NCBI GenBank assembly: GCA_964396845.1
Contig: CAYNGH010000004.1
Location: 1 to 59,948 of the forward strand
Source of the DNA: CAYNGH01 sp964396845
GTDB taxonomy: Bacteria > Vulcanimicrobiota > JAJTBE01 > CAYNGH01
Length of the DNA: 59,948 nucleotides
Direction of reading: 5' to 3'
The notes beneath the pieces are model-generated. The model did no database searches and had not been told where the DNA came from. It saw nothing but the letters and a program-made list of their open reading frames with translations. The position numbers and the translations under genes were made by a program. Positions 52,633 to 59,948 of the stretch are shown in pieces. The first letter of the stretch is position 1; every line of letters begins with the position of its first letter.

Positions 52633-53253
52633 TTATGTGGAATAGGGGAATGGAATCCTTACCTGACTGTTGGACTCCCTGTAAGACCGGGATCCGTCAG
52701 AGTTTGTGCTTATTTCGATTTTTTCTTTGTTGAAGCCCCAAAGTTCCTTGGAGCTGTGGCCTCTTTCTTCCTTCATAGAGTGAATGTTTCCCTTTTTAGT
52801 GAAATACACATCGCTGGATCCGCCGGAATAACTGATCTTGTTAGAAACTAAAGCATGGTTGGTGAGATTAATCCTGCGGTTCAAGGCTTCGGGAACACCA
52901 GTCTTGGCGTTATAGACAACTCTGACCCATTCCTTACCGCCACTGGCGATTAATTCCCTGCCAACCTGACCAGTTTTGGGATCGTCGTGGGGTCTGATTT
53001 TAACTTCCTTTTCCATCTCCACATAGCCCTTTCGGGGGTCCAGATCATTGGGGCCATTATCCTGGCTGATATAGCTGTCGGCGATTTCTCTTTGCTGTTT
53101 TGTGACATTATTTATTTTTCCCAGGGTCTTGCATTCACTGCAGTCTTTGGGGGCTTTCTTAACCGTTCCAGAAAAGCGCCATTCGGTTCCCATCACCCGG
53201 TGATTGCTTACATCGGGGGTATTTATCATATTGTTTCTGTTTAATGTGTTCAT
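52633..53253 (-). CDS. Hypothetical protein with Cys pair, orphan gene
   Basis: 206 residues, hydrophilic, no signal peptide. I do not recognise it. A CxxC pair (DCSECKTLGKINNVTKQQRE, residues ~38-57) stands in an Asn/Lys-rich start, with GYVEMEKEVKIRPHDDPKTG after it and a Ser/Gly-rich end. AGAGGAGAAGATAAA precedes the ATG. It is more A+T-rich than the surrounding genes and stands alone between its own AT-rich promoter region and its own terminator, so recent acquisition is possible. Confidence 0.7.
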   Translation of the reverse strand: MNTLNRNNMINTPDVSNHRVMGTEWRFSGTVKKAPKDCSECKTLGKINNVTKQQREIADSYISQDNGPNDLDPRKGYVEMEKEVKIRPHDDPKTGQVGRELIASGGKEWVRVVYNAKTGVPEALNRRINLTNHALVSNKISYSGGSSDVYFTKKGNIHSMKEERGHSSKELWGFNKEKIEISTNSDGSRSYRESNSQVRIPFPYST

Positions 53254-53301
53254 TTTATCTTCTCCTCTTATTCCGGGAGTTATCTCCCATTTGTTAAGTT
53301 A

Positions 53302-53365
53302 ATTATACTCTATCGAAATGTTAACTTTGTTAAGAGGAATTTAAAAATCATTGATAACATGTAAA
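53302..53365 (-). promoter_or_regulatory. AT-rich promoter region of the orphan hypothetical gene
   Basis: Two possible sites on the minus strand: TTTACA, 16-base spacer, TAAATT (53365-53338), and a TATAAT at 53307-53302 with no good -35. TTAACAAA-type words repeat on both sides of the TATAAT (about 53288-53336), which may be an operator. Confidence 0.35.
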
Positions 53366-53388
53366 CAAAAGTAATATTCTGCCCAAAA

Positions 53389-54744
53389 TCATATCTGTTC
53401 CAGAGCATCTCCGATGGTGTCAACCCCGATGAGGGCGATTCCCTCGGCTTCTGTCTGGCGGGTTATGTTGGTTTTTGGCAGAATAATCTTGTCAAAACCC
53501 ATCCGGGCGGATTCTGCGATTCTTTCCGGGGCCCGGGAAATACCCCGCACTTCGCCCCCCAGGCCCACTTCCCCCATAACAGCGCATCCATGAGGCAAAG
53601 GCCGATCCCGCAAACTGGATGCCACCGCCAGAACAACTCCTAAATCTCCGGCAGGTTCATCCACCACAACCCCTCCCACCGCATTGATGAAGACATCGGA
53701 GCCACCCAGGAGCATCCGGGCCCGCTTTTCCATCACCGCCAGCATCAGGGCCAGTCGGTTTGCCGAAAGACCTTCCGCCCGGCGGGCAGGGTTTCCGAAG
53801 CCCGACTGGGTCACCAGGGCCTGGATTTCAATCAGAAGCATCCGGGAGCCTTCCTGAACCGGAACCACCACTGAGCCGGGGACATCTGATATATGCTGAG
53901 AAAGAAAAAACTCCGACGGGTTGTCGATGGCAACAAGCCCTTTGGCTTCCATGGAGAATACCCCCATCTCCCGGGTGGAGCCGAATCGGTTCTTCAAGGC
54001 CCGAAGAATTCGAAAATCCCGAACCCGTTCCCCTTCGAAATAAAGAACCGCATCCACCATGTGTTCCAGCACCATTGGCCCTGCGATGGTCCCTGACCGG
54101 GTGATGTGTCCCACTACAATCACAGGTACTCCTCTGGTCTTGCAGTATCGCTGAAGCAGTCCCGTGCATCCCCTCACCTGGGCAACACTGCCGGGATATG
54201 ATTCCATGTCCCGATCCATCATAGTCTGGATGGAATCGATGATCACCAGGGATGAATCCTGCTCTTCTATCTGAGCCAGAATATTCTTCAGATCAATCTC
54301 CGGCAGGATGTAAAGGTTTTCAGAGTTAATCTCCATCCGGCCGGCCCGCATCTTGATCTGTTCCAGAGATTCCTCGCCGGTGACGTATATGACCTTGCCT
54401 TCTCTTGTTCGGGCAATATTATCCGCCACCGACAAAAGAAGGGTTGACTTGCCTATGCCGGGGCTTCCTCCGATGAGCACCAGGGATCCCGGCACAAGTC
54501 CGCCCCCGGTGACCCGATCAAACTCACTGATTCCAGTTGTGAGCCGTTCTTCATGGTTGAAGGTGATTTCCGGCAGGGGAGTGAGTTTTCCCCCGGCAAC
54601 CATAAGGGATGAACCCCGGTGCAGGGGCTGTTCCACTTCCGGGGCAATGGTCCCCCACTGCTGGCAATGGACACAGCGTCCCATGGTTCGATGATACACC
54701 GCACCGCATTCAGAACAGACATAACGGGTCTTTTCCCTGGACAT
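53389..54744 (-). CDS. radA: DNA repair protein RadA
   Basis: 451 residues, standard length. Zinc finger YVCSECGAVYHRTMGRCVHC (Cys 10, 13, 24, 27), RecA-like core with Walker A GGSPGIGKSTLL and Walker B SLVIIDSIQTM, the RadA-specific KNRFG motif (ALKNRFGSTREMG) and a Lon-like C-terminal domain (DVFINAVGGV, DPAGDLGVVLA-like DEPAGDLGVVLAV). It is a branch-migration motor in recombination. The ATG at 54744 is chosen as it has AAGGGGAAGCTG upstream and starts four residues before the family's first conserved residue. It ends the clp-FHA-radA operon, 25 bases after the FHA gene. Confidence 0.95.
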   Translation of the reverse strand: MSREKTRYVCSECGAVYHRTMGRCVHCQQWGTIAPEVEQPLHRGSSLMVAGGKLTPLPEITFNHEERLTTGISEFDRVTGGGLVPGSLVLIGGSPGIGKSTLLLSVADNIARTREGKVIYVTGEESLEQIKMRAGRMEINSENLYILPEIDLKNILAQIEEQDSSLVIIDSIQTMMDRDMESYPGSVAQVRGCTGLLQRYCKTRGVPVIVVGHITRSGTIAGPMVLEHMVDAVLYFEGERVRDFRILRALKNRFGSTREMGVFSMEAKGLVAIDNPSEFFLSQHISDVPGSVVVPVQEGSRMLLIEIQALVTQSGFGNPARRAEGLSANRLALMLAVMEKRARMLLGGSDVFINAVGGVVVDEPAGDLGVVLAVASSLRDRPLPHGCAVMGEVGLGGEVRGISRAPERIAESARMGFDKIILPKTNITRQTEAEGIALIGVDTIGDALEQI

Positions 54745-54769
54745 CAGCTTCCCCTTTCCTGTGAAACCT

Positions 54770-55060
54770 TCACCAGTTGATCTGCATCCAGGTTCTTCCG
54801 ATACGGCAGTGTTCACCGTTTTCCAACTGAACCCGGCCTGTCAACCTTTCGCCGTCGTAGTATGTGCCGTTGGTACTGCTCAGATCCTCCAGGTAAACCA
54901 AAGGATCGTTGACGATAATCCGGGCATGTCGCCGGGATATGTAACGATCATACTGCAGGGGGATTTCGTTGCTCTTTTCCCTGCCGATGGTGGAAGTTCT
55001 GCTGATTTTCATCACTTCCCCGTCCTGGGCTCCGCTCATAAGTTCAAGGGTTATTCTCAC
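54770..55060 (-). CDS. Single-domain FHA protein
   Basis: 96 residues, all FHA domain: STIGREKSNEIPL (GR), YISRRHARI (SxxH), VYLEDLSSTNGTYYDG (LxDxxSTNGTY). It binds phosphothreonine peptides. The GTG start overlaps the TGA of the Clp-type gene (GTGA), so translation is coupled to it, and radA follows. A free-standing FHA protein needs a Thr-phosphorylated partner; none is visible in the window, though the Ser/Thr/Asp-rich tail of the Clp protein is a natural candidate (inference). Confidence 0.88.
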   Translation of the reverse strand: MRITLELMSGAQDGEVMKISRTSTIGREKSNEIPLQYDRYISRRHARIIVNDPLVYLEDLSSTNGTYYDGERLTGRVQLENGEHCRIGRTWMQINW

Positions 55061-58000
55061 CGGTTGCCACCTCCCGGTCTGGTTTCATCAAAATCATCAG
55101 AGTCCAGATCCCCGGGGCCTTTCCCCGGCAGTCCCTTCGGCCCTTTCAGGGGAGCAATCCCCATCATCCCCATATCCCCGTTGCGGTGCCGGAGAATTGG
55201 CCGGCGCTGATGGAAGGGAGTGTCGGCAATATCCCGGGGATCTGGGGGACTGCTGTCATCCCGGGTCTTCCCGGGGTCCTCTCTGCCTTCCCGGATCCTG
55301 GGACGGAACAACCCCTTAGGGACAGGATCATCTTCCGGGGAGGATTTCCCCGCAGTGTTGCCACCATCAAAGGGAGAAGGTTTTCTGCCCAGGGTATCGG
55401 CGAAATCTTCGGGGTCTTCGGGGATTTGTCGGTCATCCTTCTTTCTCCAGGGAACTTCCGGGGCGACCCGGCTCTCTTTGTTGATGGGAAGAATATCGAA
55501 TCCGTCGGACTTTATTTCTCCCGGGGCATCGGTTTTCCGGGGAATTTTCCCAAAGGGTTCCGCATATTCTTCGGGGGGCAGACTCCCTTCCACCGGGGGG
55601 ATTTCCCGGCGGAATATCTCTCCCCGGTCTTTTTCTTCAAAAACCAGTTCCCGCCGGTCATACCAAACATAAATACTGTTTCCGTTCTGAACTCCCGCCG
55701 CCAGCATGGCTTCCGCCAGAGGTTTGGAAAGATAGTTGGCGATAGCCCGCTTCATGGGTCTTGCCCCGTAGGCGGGATCGTATCCCTTGTGGAGCAGGTA
55801 ATTAATTAAGGTTTCATCGATATGAAGCTGGATCTCTTTCTGTTTGAAGAGTTGATCCGCCAGGTTCTTGAGGTTTATGTTGACAATATTGGACAGGGCT
55901 TCCCGGCCCAGGGAATTGAAGATGATAATCTCGTCGATGCGGTTGAGGAACTCTGGACGGAAATGTCCCCGGAGTTCCCGCATGATTTCATCACGAACTT
56001 TCGGGTCCCTGGTATCGATAATCTGTTTAGCTCCCCCTTGAGTAAAGGCGGACATGCCGATGTTGGAGGTTAGGATGATGATGGTGTTGGTGAAATTGAC
56101 GGTACGTCCCTTGGAGTCAGTCAGACGGCCGTCGTCAAAGACCTGCAGGAACAAGTCAAACACCTCGGCATGGGCCTTTTCCACCTCGTCAAGAAGAACC
56201 ACCGAATAAGGCCTTGAGCGAACCTTCCCTGTCAGCTGGCCTTCCTCGTCGGATCCGATATACCCCGGAGGCGCTCCTATGAGCTTGGATACTGAGTGCT
56301 TTTCCATATACTCGGACATATCCAGGCGGATAAGATCCCGCTCACTGCCAAAGAGAAACTCCGCCAGGGACTTGGCCAGTTCTGTCTTCCCCACTCCGGT
56401 AGGCCCCAGAAACAGGAATACCCCCGAGGGCCTGCCGGGAGATGTCAGTCCCATCCGGGCCATCCTGATGGTCTGGGCTGCCACTTCGATAACATGATCC
56501 TGGCCGATGACTCTTTCCCGGAGATGTTCTTCGATATGCATGAGCCTTTGAGATTCTTCCTGAGTCAGGGCCGATGCGGGTATCCCCGTCCACAGGGAGA
56601 TAACCTCGGCAATGTTATCCTCGGTAACCTGAGTGGGACACTGGTTCAACTCCTGGGAGCAGGATGCGGAAGTGAACACCATCTGACACTTGGCCGCGGC
56701 CTCATCGATTAGATCAATAGCCTTATCGGGAAGGTTCCGATCCGGAATGTAGCGCACCGACATCCTCACCGCGGTCTGAATGGCTCTGGGGGTTATCACC
56801 ACTCCATGATGTTTTTCATAACGATCTTTGAGGCCCTCAAGGATGGTGATGGTATCTTCCTCGGTGGGTTCTTCCACCATCACCGGCTGAAAACGGCGTT
56901 CCAGGGCTGGATCCTTCTCAAGATGAGTCCTGTATTCCTCGATGGTTGTTGCCCCGATGATGGTGATTTCATTGCGGGCAAGGTGCGGTTTCAGGATATT
57001 CGCAGCATTCAAGGCACCCCGGGAATCCCCCGCACCCATCATGGTATGAATCTCATCGATAAACAGAATGATGTCCCGGTTTCCCTTGAGTTCCTGCACC
57101 AGTTTTTCCATCCGTTCCTCAAACTCGCCCCGGTGCTTGGCTCCGGCAACCAGGGAAGCCATTCCCAACTCTATGATGGTTTTATCTTTGATAATCCTTG
57201 GGACTCTGCCTTCGGCAATCCGCTGGGCCAGGCCATATACCACCGCAGTCTTGCCAACTCCCGCCTCGCCGATGATGATGGGATTATTTTTCATCTTTTT
57301 TGTCAAGGTCTGAATGACCCGGCGAATCTCATCCTTGCGCCCGACGATAGGATCAAAACCCCCTTCCTGGGCCATTTTAACCAGATCCCGGCCCATCTTG
57401 TCCAGGGTCGGGGTTTTGACTCTCTTTTTCTTTTCTTTTTCCGGTTTTCCCCCGGCCCATGGGGGAGGGGAACTTTTGCCCTGAGCAGGAATCTGGCCTG
57501 CCATGGCTGCAGGAGGCGGAGAAAACACTCCCGGCTGTCTTTGGGGCGGAATCTGTCCCTTTCCTCCTCCCTCGGCCATAAAACGGCTCTGGGGAGTGCC
57601 CGCGGGGGGGAAGATCCCGGGAGGGATTCCATTGCCACCTTGGGAACCGGAGGCCAAAAGGTTTTTTGCATGTTCCTGAAGTTCATGAATATCAACTTCC
57701 AGCCCCTCCAGAACTCTTATGGGTATGGACCTGCCCTCCCGGCACAGGGCCGCAATAACATGATGAGGTTCAATCCGCAGGGCCTTCATATCTTCAGCTT
57801 CCGGGCCTGCATATTTCTTGAATATTTTCTTGAGCCGGGGAGTTTCGATGATCCCTTCCCACATGGGTTTTTCGTCGGGGGGGCCGCATATATTGGAAAT
57901 ATTTGTAGCCACCTCATCGGGATCCGCTCCGGACTCCTCCAGAAAGGACGAAAGCCAGTCTTCCGATTCCAGAACTGCCAGAAAAATATGTTCACAGCCC

Positions 58001-58089
58001 AGGTAAAAATGGCCCATCCTCATGCAAATCTGCCGGGCCTTCTCCCGGATTGACTCTGTAGTATCACTTAAAAGTAAAGGCATAAACAT
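55057..58089 (-). CDS. ClpA/ClpC-type double AAA+ ATPase with an unusual long C-terminal tail
   Basis: 1010 residues. N-domain (two Clp-N repeats, residues 1-150), a Pro/Gly/Gln-rich linker (~150-225), first AAA+ (Walker A GEAGVGKT ~276, Walker B ILFIDEIHTM), second AAA+ (GPTGVGKTELA ~562, VVLLDEVEKAHAE) and the small domain to ~810. Differences from ClpC: between the two AAA+ domains only ~40 residues are present, so the M-domain/UVR helices are missing, and no IGF/IGL-type ClpP loop is visible. The last ~195 residues are a low-complexity, Pro/Asp/Gly/Arg-rich tail. Unfoldase role likely; a proteolytic partner is uncertain. Its FHA neighbour overlaps it and radA follows, like clpC-radA in Firmicutes. 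Confidence 0.92.
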   Translation of the reverse strand: MFMPLLLSDTTESIREKARQICMRMGHFYLGCEHIFLAVLESEDWLSSFLEESGADPDEVATNISNICGPPDEKPMWEGIIETPRLKKIFKKYAGPEAEDMKALRIEPHHVIAALCREGRSIPIRVLEGLEVDIHELQEHAKNLLASGSQGGNGIPPGIFPPAGTPQSRFMAEGGGKGQIPPQRQPGVFSPPPAAMAGQIPAQGKSSPPPWAGGKPEKEKKKRVKTPTLDKMGRDLVKMAQEGGFDPIVGRKDEIRRVIQTLTKKMKNNPIIIGEAGVGKTAVVYGLAQRIAEGRVPRIIKDKTIIELGMASLVAGAKHRGEFEERMEKLVQELKGNRDIILFIDEIHTMMGAGDSRGALNAANILKPHLARNEITIIGATTIEEYRTHLEKDPALERRFQPVMVEEPTEEDTITILEGLKDRYEKHHGVVITPRAIQTAVRMSVRYIPDRNLPDKAIDLIDEAAAKCQMVFTSASCSQELNQCPTQVTEDNIAEVISLWTGIPASALTQEESQRLMHIEEHLRERVIGQDHVIEVAAQTIRMARMGLTSPGRPSGVFLFLGPTGVGKTELAKSLAEFLFGSERDLIRLDMSEYMEKHSVSKLIGAPPGYIGSDEEGQLTGKVRSRPYSVVLLDEVEKAHAEVFDLFLQVFDDGRLTDSKGRTVNFTNTIIILTSNIGMSAFTQGGAKQIIDTRDPKVRDEIMRELRGHFRPEFLNRIDEIIIFNSLGREALSNIVNINLKNLADQLFKQKEIQLHIDETLINYLLHKGYDPAYGARPMKRAIANYLSKPLAEAMLAAGVQNGNSIYVWYDRRELVFEEKDRGEIFRREIPPVEGSLPPEEYAEPFGKIPRKTDAPGEIKSDGFDILPINKESRVAPEVPWRKKDDRQIPEDPEDFADTLGRKPSPFDGGNTAGKSSPEDDPVPKGLFRPRIREGREDPGKTRDDSSPPDPRDIADTPFHQRRPILRHRNGDMGMMGIAPLKGPKGLPGKGPGDLDSDDFDETRPGGGNR

Positions 58090-58114
58090 TCACATCCAGT
58101 AATTTTATCAAGAA

Positions 58115-58145
58115 GGGGAACCGGGTCTTGCAACCTGGATTCCCC
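58115..58145 (-). terminator. Hairpin between the rRNA methyltransferase and Clp genes
   Basis: GGGGAACCGGGT and ACCTGGATTCCCC form a 12-bp stem with one bulge and one G-T pair, loop 6. On the minus strand the T run is weak (TTCTTG), so termination may be partial; readthrough into the Clp gene is plausible. Confidence 0.5.
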
Positions 58146-58184
58146 ACATAATCAAAATTAAACCGATTTAGAGGGCGATCCCGG

Positions 58185-59948
58185 TCAGGACCGCTTCTTT
58201 CGTTTCTTCTTCTTTTCCTTCCGTTTACGGCTCCGTTTAGATTTTTTCTTTGTCGGGGGTTCTGGAGATTTCTCCCCGGAATCAGGCACATCATCACCGG
58301 AGGACGCCTCGGAGGGTTTTTCCGGCAGTACCTCTTCAGTTATCGGTTTCTTCCGGGGTTCCAGGTCCTCCAGCTCGCCGGTGTCAGGGGCAGACTTGCC
58401 GGCCTTTTTCTTTTCTGCCTCTTCCAGGTCCCCGGTGTCAGGCGCCTTGTGGAGTTTCTTCTCTGGAGTCTTCCCCCCCGGCGACAGGGATCCTGTATCT
58501 GGAGCCTTCATCAGATCCGGTTCCCCGGGGGTTTCCAGACCCAAATCACCAGTGTCTGGGGCTTTTCGAAATTTGATACTGCCGGGAATCTCCCTGCTCA
58601 AATCACCAGTTTCCGGAGCCTTGCGAAGACGTTTTCTCTTCTGGTTGATAGTATCCAGGATCTTCATATCCCCGGATTCCTCAGCTTTTTTAATCAGCTT
58701 TTCTCGACGGATCCTGTCCAGAGATTCCAGTGAGGCATTGTCAGAAACCCGAGGTTCAAAACCCGCCTTTGGGGTAAGGCTTGCAGTGTCAGGGGCCTGG
58801 CCGTCCTTTGCTTTTTTCCTGCCTTCCCTGGTGATAACCTTGGATCCAAAATATTTTCTCTTGAGAGGTTTGTCCGACTCATCTTCCTTCCGGGGAGGCA
58901 TCTTGTGGGCCTGTTCTTCAGGGGAAGCCTTGTGATATGAAGGCCCCCGCCGGGGAGGCTCCACCCTGCCGGGTTCAGTTTCCCGGACGGGCATAAGAGC
59001 CGGCATGCTGATGGTTTCCCGGTCACCGGGGGTTTCCATGGTTACCCGACGTATGAAGGTGGTGGGCTGATACGACAGCTGAGCAACGCATTCCATATGA
59101 TATGTCTGGGGGAACATGTCCACCAGGCTAATTCCTTCGATGCTGTAGCCCTTTCCTCGGAGAAGAGCCAGGTCCCGGGCAAAGGTGGCAGGATTGCAGG
59201 AAACATATGCAAGCCTCAAAACCCGCATCTTTGCAATAAGATCCAGCACAGCCTCCTCACACCCCCGCCGGGGAGGATCCAGCACCATCTTGTCGGTTCT
59301 GATTCCCTTGTGGTATATCTCCGGCAGAATCTTCTCCACCTGTCCCACATGAAATTCCAGATTGCCGATGTTGTTCATAGAGGCAGAAGCCATGGCATCC
59401 TTCCGGGCCTGGGTCACTTCCTCAATGCCAATTACAGTGCAAACCTTTCTGGCAAGCCACAGGCTGATAGCCCCCACGCCACAGTAGGCATCCAACACAA
59501 CATCCCCTTCATCGGGGTCAAGATACTCCTCCAGCACCTTGAACAGGGTTCCCGTCTGGGCAGGATTCACCTGGAAAAAAGACTGGGGAGAGATATGATA
59601 TTTGACTTCATCAATCTCCTCCACCAGGTGATCTTCTCCATAGACAAGGCGGTTGTAGGTGCCCATGATAACATTGGTCATCTTGTCGTTGACATTTACC
59701 AGTATGCCTCTCAGGCTGGGCATCTTCTGAGTCATGATGTTTACAAACTTCGACATGGATGGAATCTTGTCGGTGGTGGAAACAACCACCAGGAGGATTT
59801 CATCCCTGGCCGAGCTGACCCTGGTCACCAGATAGCGCAGGAAACCCTGGCCGGTGCTGGGGTTGTAAACTTCCCACTGGAGCTTGGTAATGGCTTCCCG
59901 GGCAACCTGGAGGAGCCTGTTGGACAGGGGATGCTGAATAGCGCACTC
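58185..59948 (-). CDS. rlmD: RlmD-like 23S rRNA (uracil-C5)-methyltransferase with a long repeat tail (N-terminus cut by window edge)
   Basis: 587 residues lie in the window, and the frame stays open to the right edge. The methyltransferase core shows SPQSFFQVNPAQTGTLF, the AdoMet site VVLDAYCGVGAISLWLA, DPPRRGCEE and the catalytic Cys in AYVSCNPATFARDL, all diagnostic of the RumA/RlmD/RlmCD group that makes 5-methyluridine in 23S rRNA. Canonical members stop soon after MFPQTYHMECVAQL (a His/Glu pair region). This one continues for ~300 residues of low-complexity sequence with KAPDTGDL-type repeats and ends in a Lys/Arg run (KKKSKRSRKRKEKKKKRKKR). The tail is likely disordered and may bind RNA. 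It reads into the Clp operon. Confidence 0.88.
   Translation of the reverse strand, partial: ECAIQHPLSNRLLQVAREAITKLQWEVYNPSTGQGFLRYLVTRVSSARDEILLVVVSTTDKIPSMSKFVNIMTQKMPSLRGILVNVNDKMTNVIMGTYNRLVYGEDHLVEEIDEVKYHISPQSFFQVNPAQTGTLFKVLEEYLDPDEGDVVLDAYCGVGAISLWLARKVCTVIGIEEVTQARKDAMASASMNNIGNLEFHVGQVEKILPEIYHKGIRTDKMVLDPPRRGCEEAVLDLIAKMRVLRLAYVSCNPATFARDLALLRGKGYSIEGISLVDMFPQTYHMECVAQLSYQPTTFIRRVTMETPGDRETISMPALMPVRETEPGRVEPPRRGPSYHKASPEEQAHKMPPRKEDESDKPLKRKYFGSKVITREGRKKAKDGQAPDTASLTPKAGFEPRVSDNASLESLDRIRREKLIKKAEESGDMKILDTINQKRKRLRKAPETGDLSREIPGSIKFRKAPDTGDLGLETPGEPDLMKAPDTGSLSPGGKTPEKKLHKAPDTGDLEEAEKKKAGKSAPDTGELEDLEPRKKPITEEVLPEKPSEASSGDDVPDSGEKSPEPPTKKKSKRSRKRKEKKKKRKKRS
58374..58800 (-). 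repeat. KAPDTGDL-type coding repeats in the methyltransferase tail
   Basis: Six protein units: QAPDTASL, KAPETGDL, KAPDTGDL, KAPDTGSL, KAPDTGDL and SAPDTGEL, with a decayed VPDSGE after them. On the plus strand the DNA units are near 58374, 58424, 58487, 58543, 58600 and 58780, so spacing is irregular (about 50-65 bases, one gap of ~180). The flanks differ between units, so this is a motif array, not a simple tandem duplication. Confidence 0.8.

Overview
The window is a 60 kb piece of a bacterial chromosome of medium G+C content. It is densely packed with genes in short, often overlapping operons. I see no rRNA or tRNA gene, no insertion sequence and no prophage. The contents point to a free-living, probably diderm bacterium from a poorly sampled lineage: type II secretion or type IV pilus parts, two lipoproteins, several TPR and ankyrin-repeat proteins, a bacterial protein O-mannosyltransferase-like enzyme, and MoxR/DUF58/transglutaminase genes. 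The neighbour pairs ecfT-truA and clp-radA recall arrangements known from Firmicutes and related phyla. Nothing in the window fixes a taxonomic name. TAG, TGA and TAA all serve as ordinary stop codons, and several genes start with TTG or GTG.

Layout. 0-2.7 kb: a GspF/PilC platform protein followed by a GspE/PilB ATPase cut by the left edge (minus strand). 2.8-7.7 kb: three ankyrin-repeat proteins and a membrane-anchored TPR protein. 7.7-13.5 kb: a minus-strand run of a propeller-like membrane protein, a MoxR ATPase, a DUF58 protein and a TgpA-like transglutaminase. 13.7-17 kb: an UPF0173 hydrolase and an exporter-type ABC protein, bordered by a degenerate dispersed repeat. 17-21 kb: aminotransferase, uracil permease and a PMT-family glycosyltransferase. 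21-24 kb: two pseudopilins divergent from a second GspE/PilB ATPase. 24-31.4 kb: glutamate dehydrogenase, a TPR protein, rimO broken by an in-frame TAG, a lipoprotein, an unknown protein and tryptophanase.

31.6-40.3 kb: ecfT-truA, a TPR protein, an orphan type III Mod-like DNA methyltransferase, a LOG-like protein, a DsrE-like protein, a Dpm1-like mannosyltransferase and a double-domain M16 peptidase homologue with a damaged zinc motif. 40.5-49.9 kb: a membrane glycosyltransferase fused to a propeller, an M29 aminopeptidase, a GH38 alpha-mannosidase, two tandem PilT ATPases and a small membrane protein. 49.9-60 kb: trmO, an unknown small gene, a DUF1576 membrane protein, an orphan hypothetical gene, radA, an FHA protein, an unusual Clp-type double AAA+ ATPase, and an RlmD-like rRNA methyltransferase with a long repetitive basic tail, cut by the right edge.

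Two functional themes recur. One is a pilus/secretion machine spread over several loci: two assembly ATPases, one platform protein, two pseudopilins and two PilT-type ATPases. The other is possible mannose chemistry at the membrane: a polyprenyl-phosphate-mannose synthase-like enzyme, a PMT-like transferase, a second large membrane glycosyltransferase and an alpha-mannosidase. The most unusual items are the rRNA methyltransferase with KAPDTGDL-type repeats, the Clp ATPase without a middle domain or visible ClpP loop but with a long disordered tail and a coupled FHA gene, the glycosyltransferase-propeller fusion, the degenerate M16 fusion, the amber-split rimO, and a composite intergenic repeat family.
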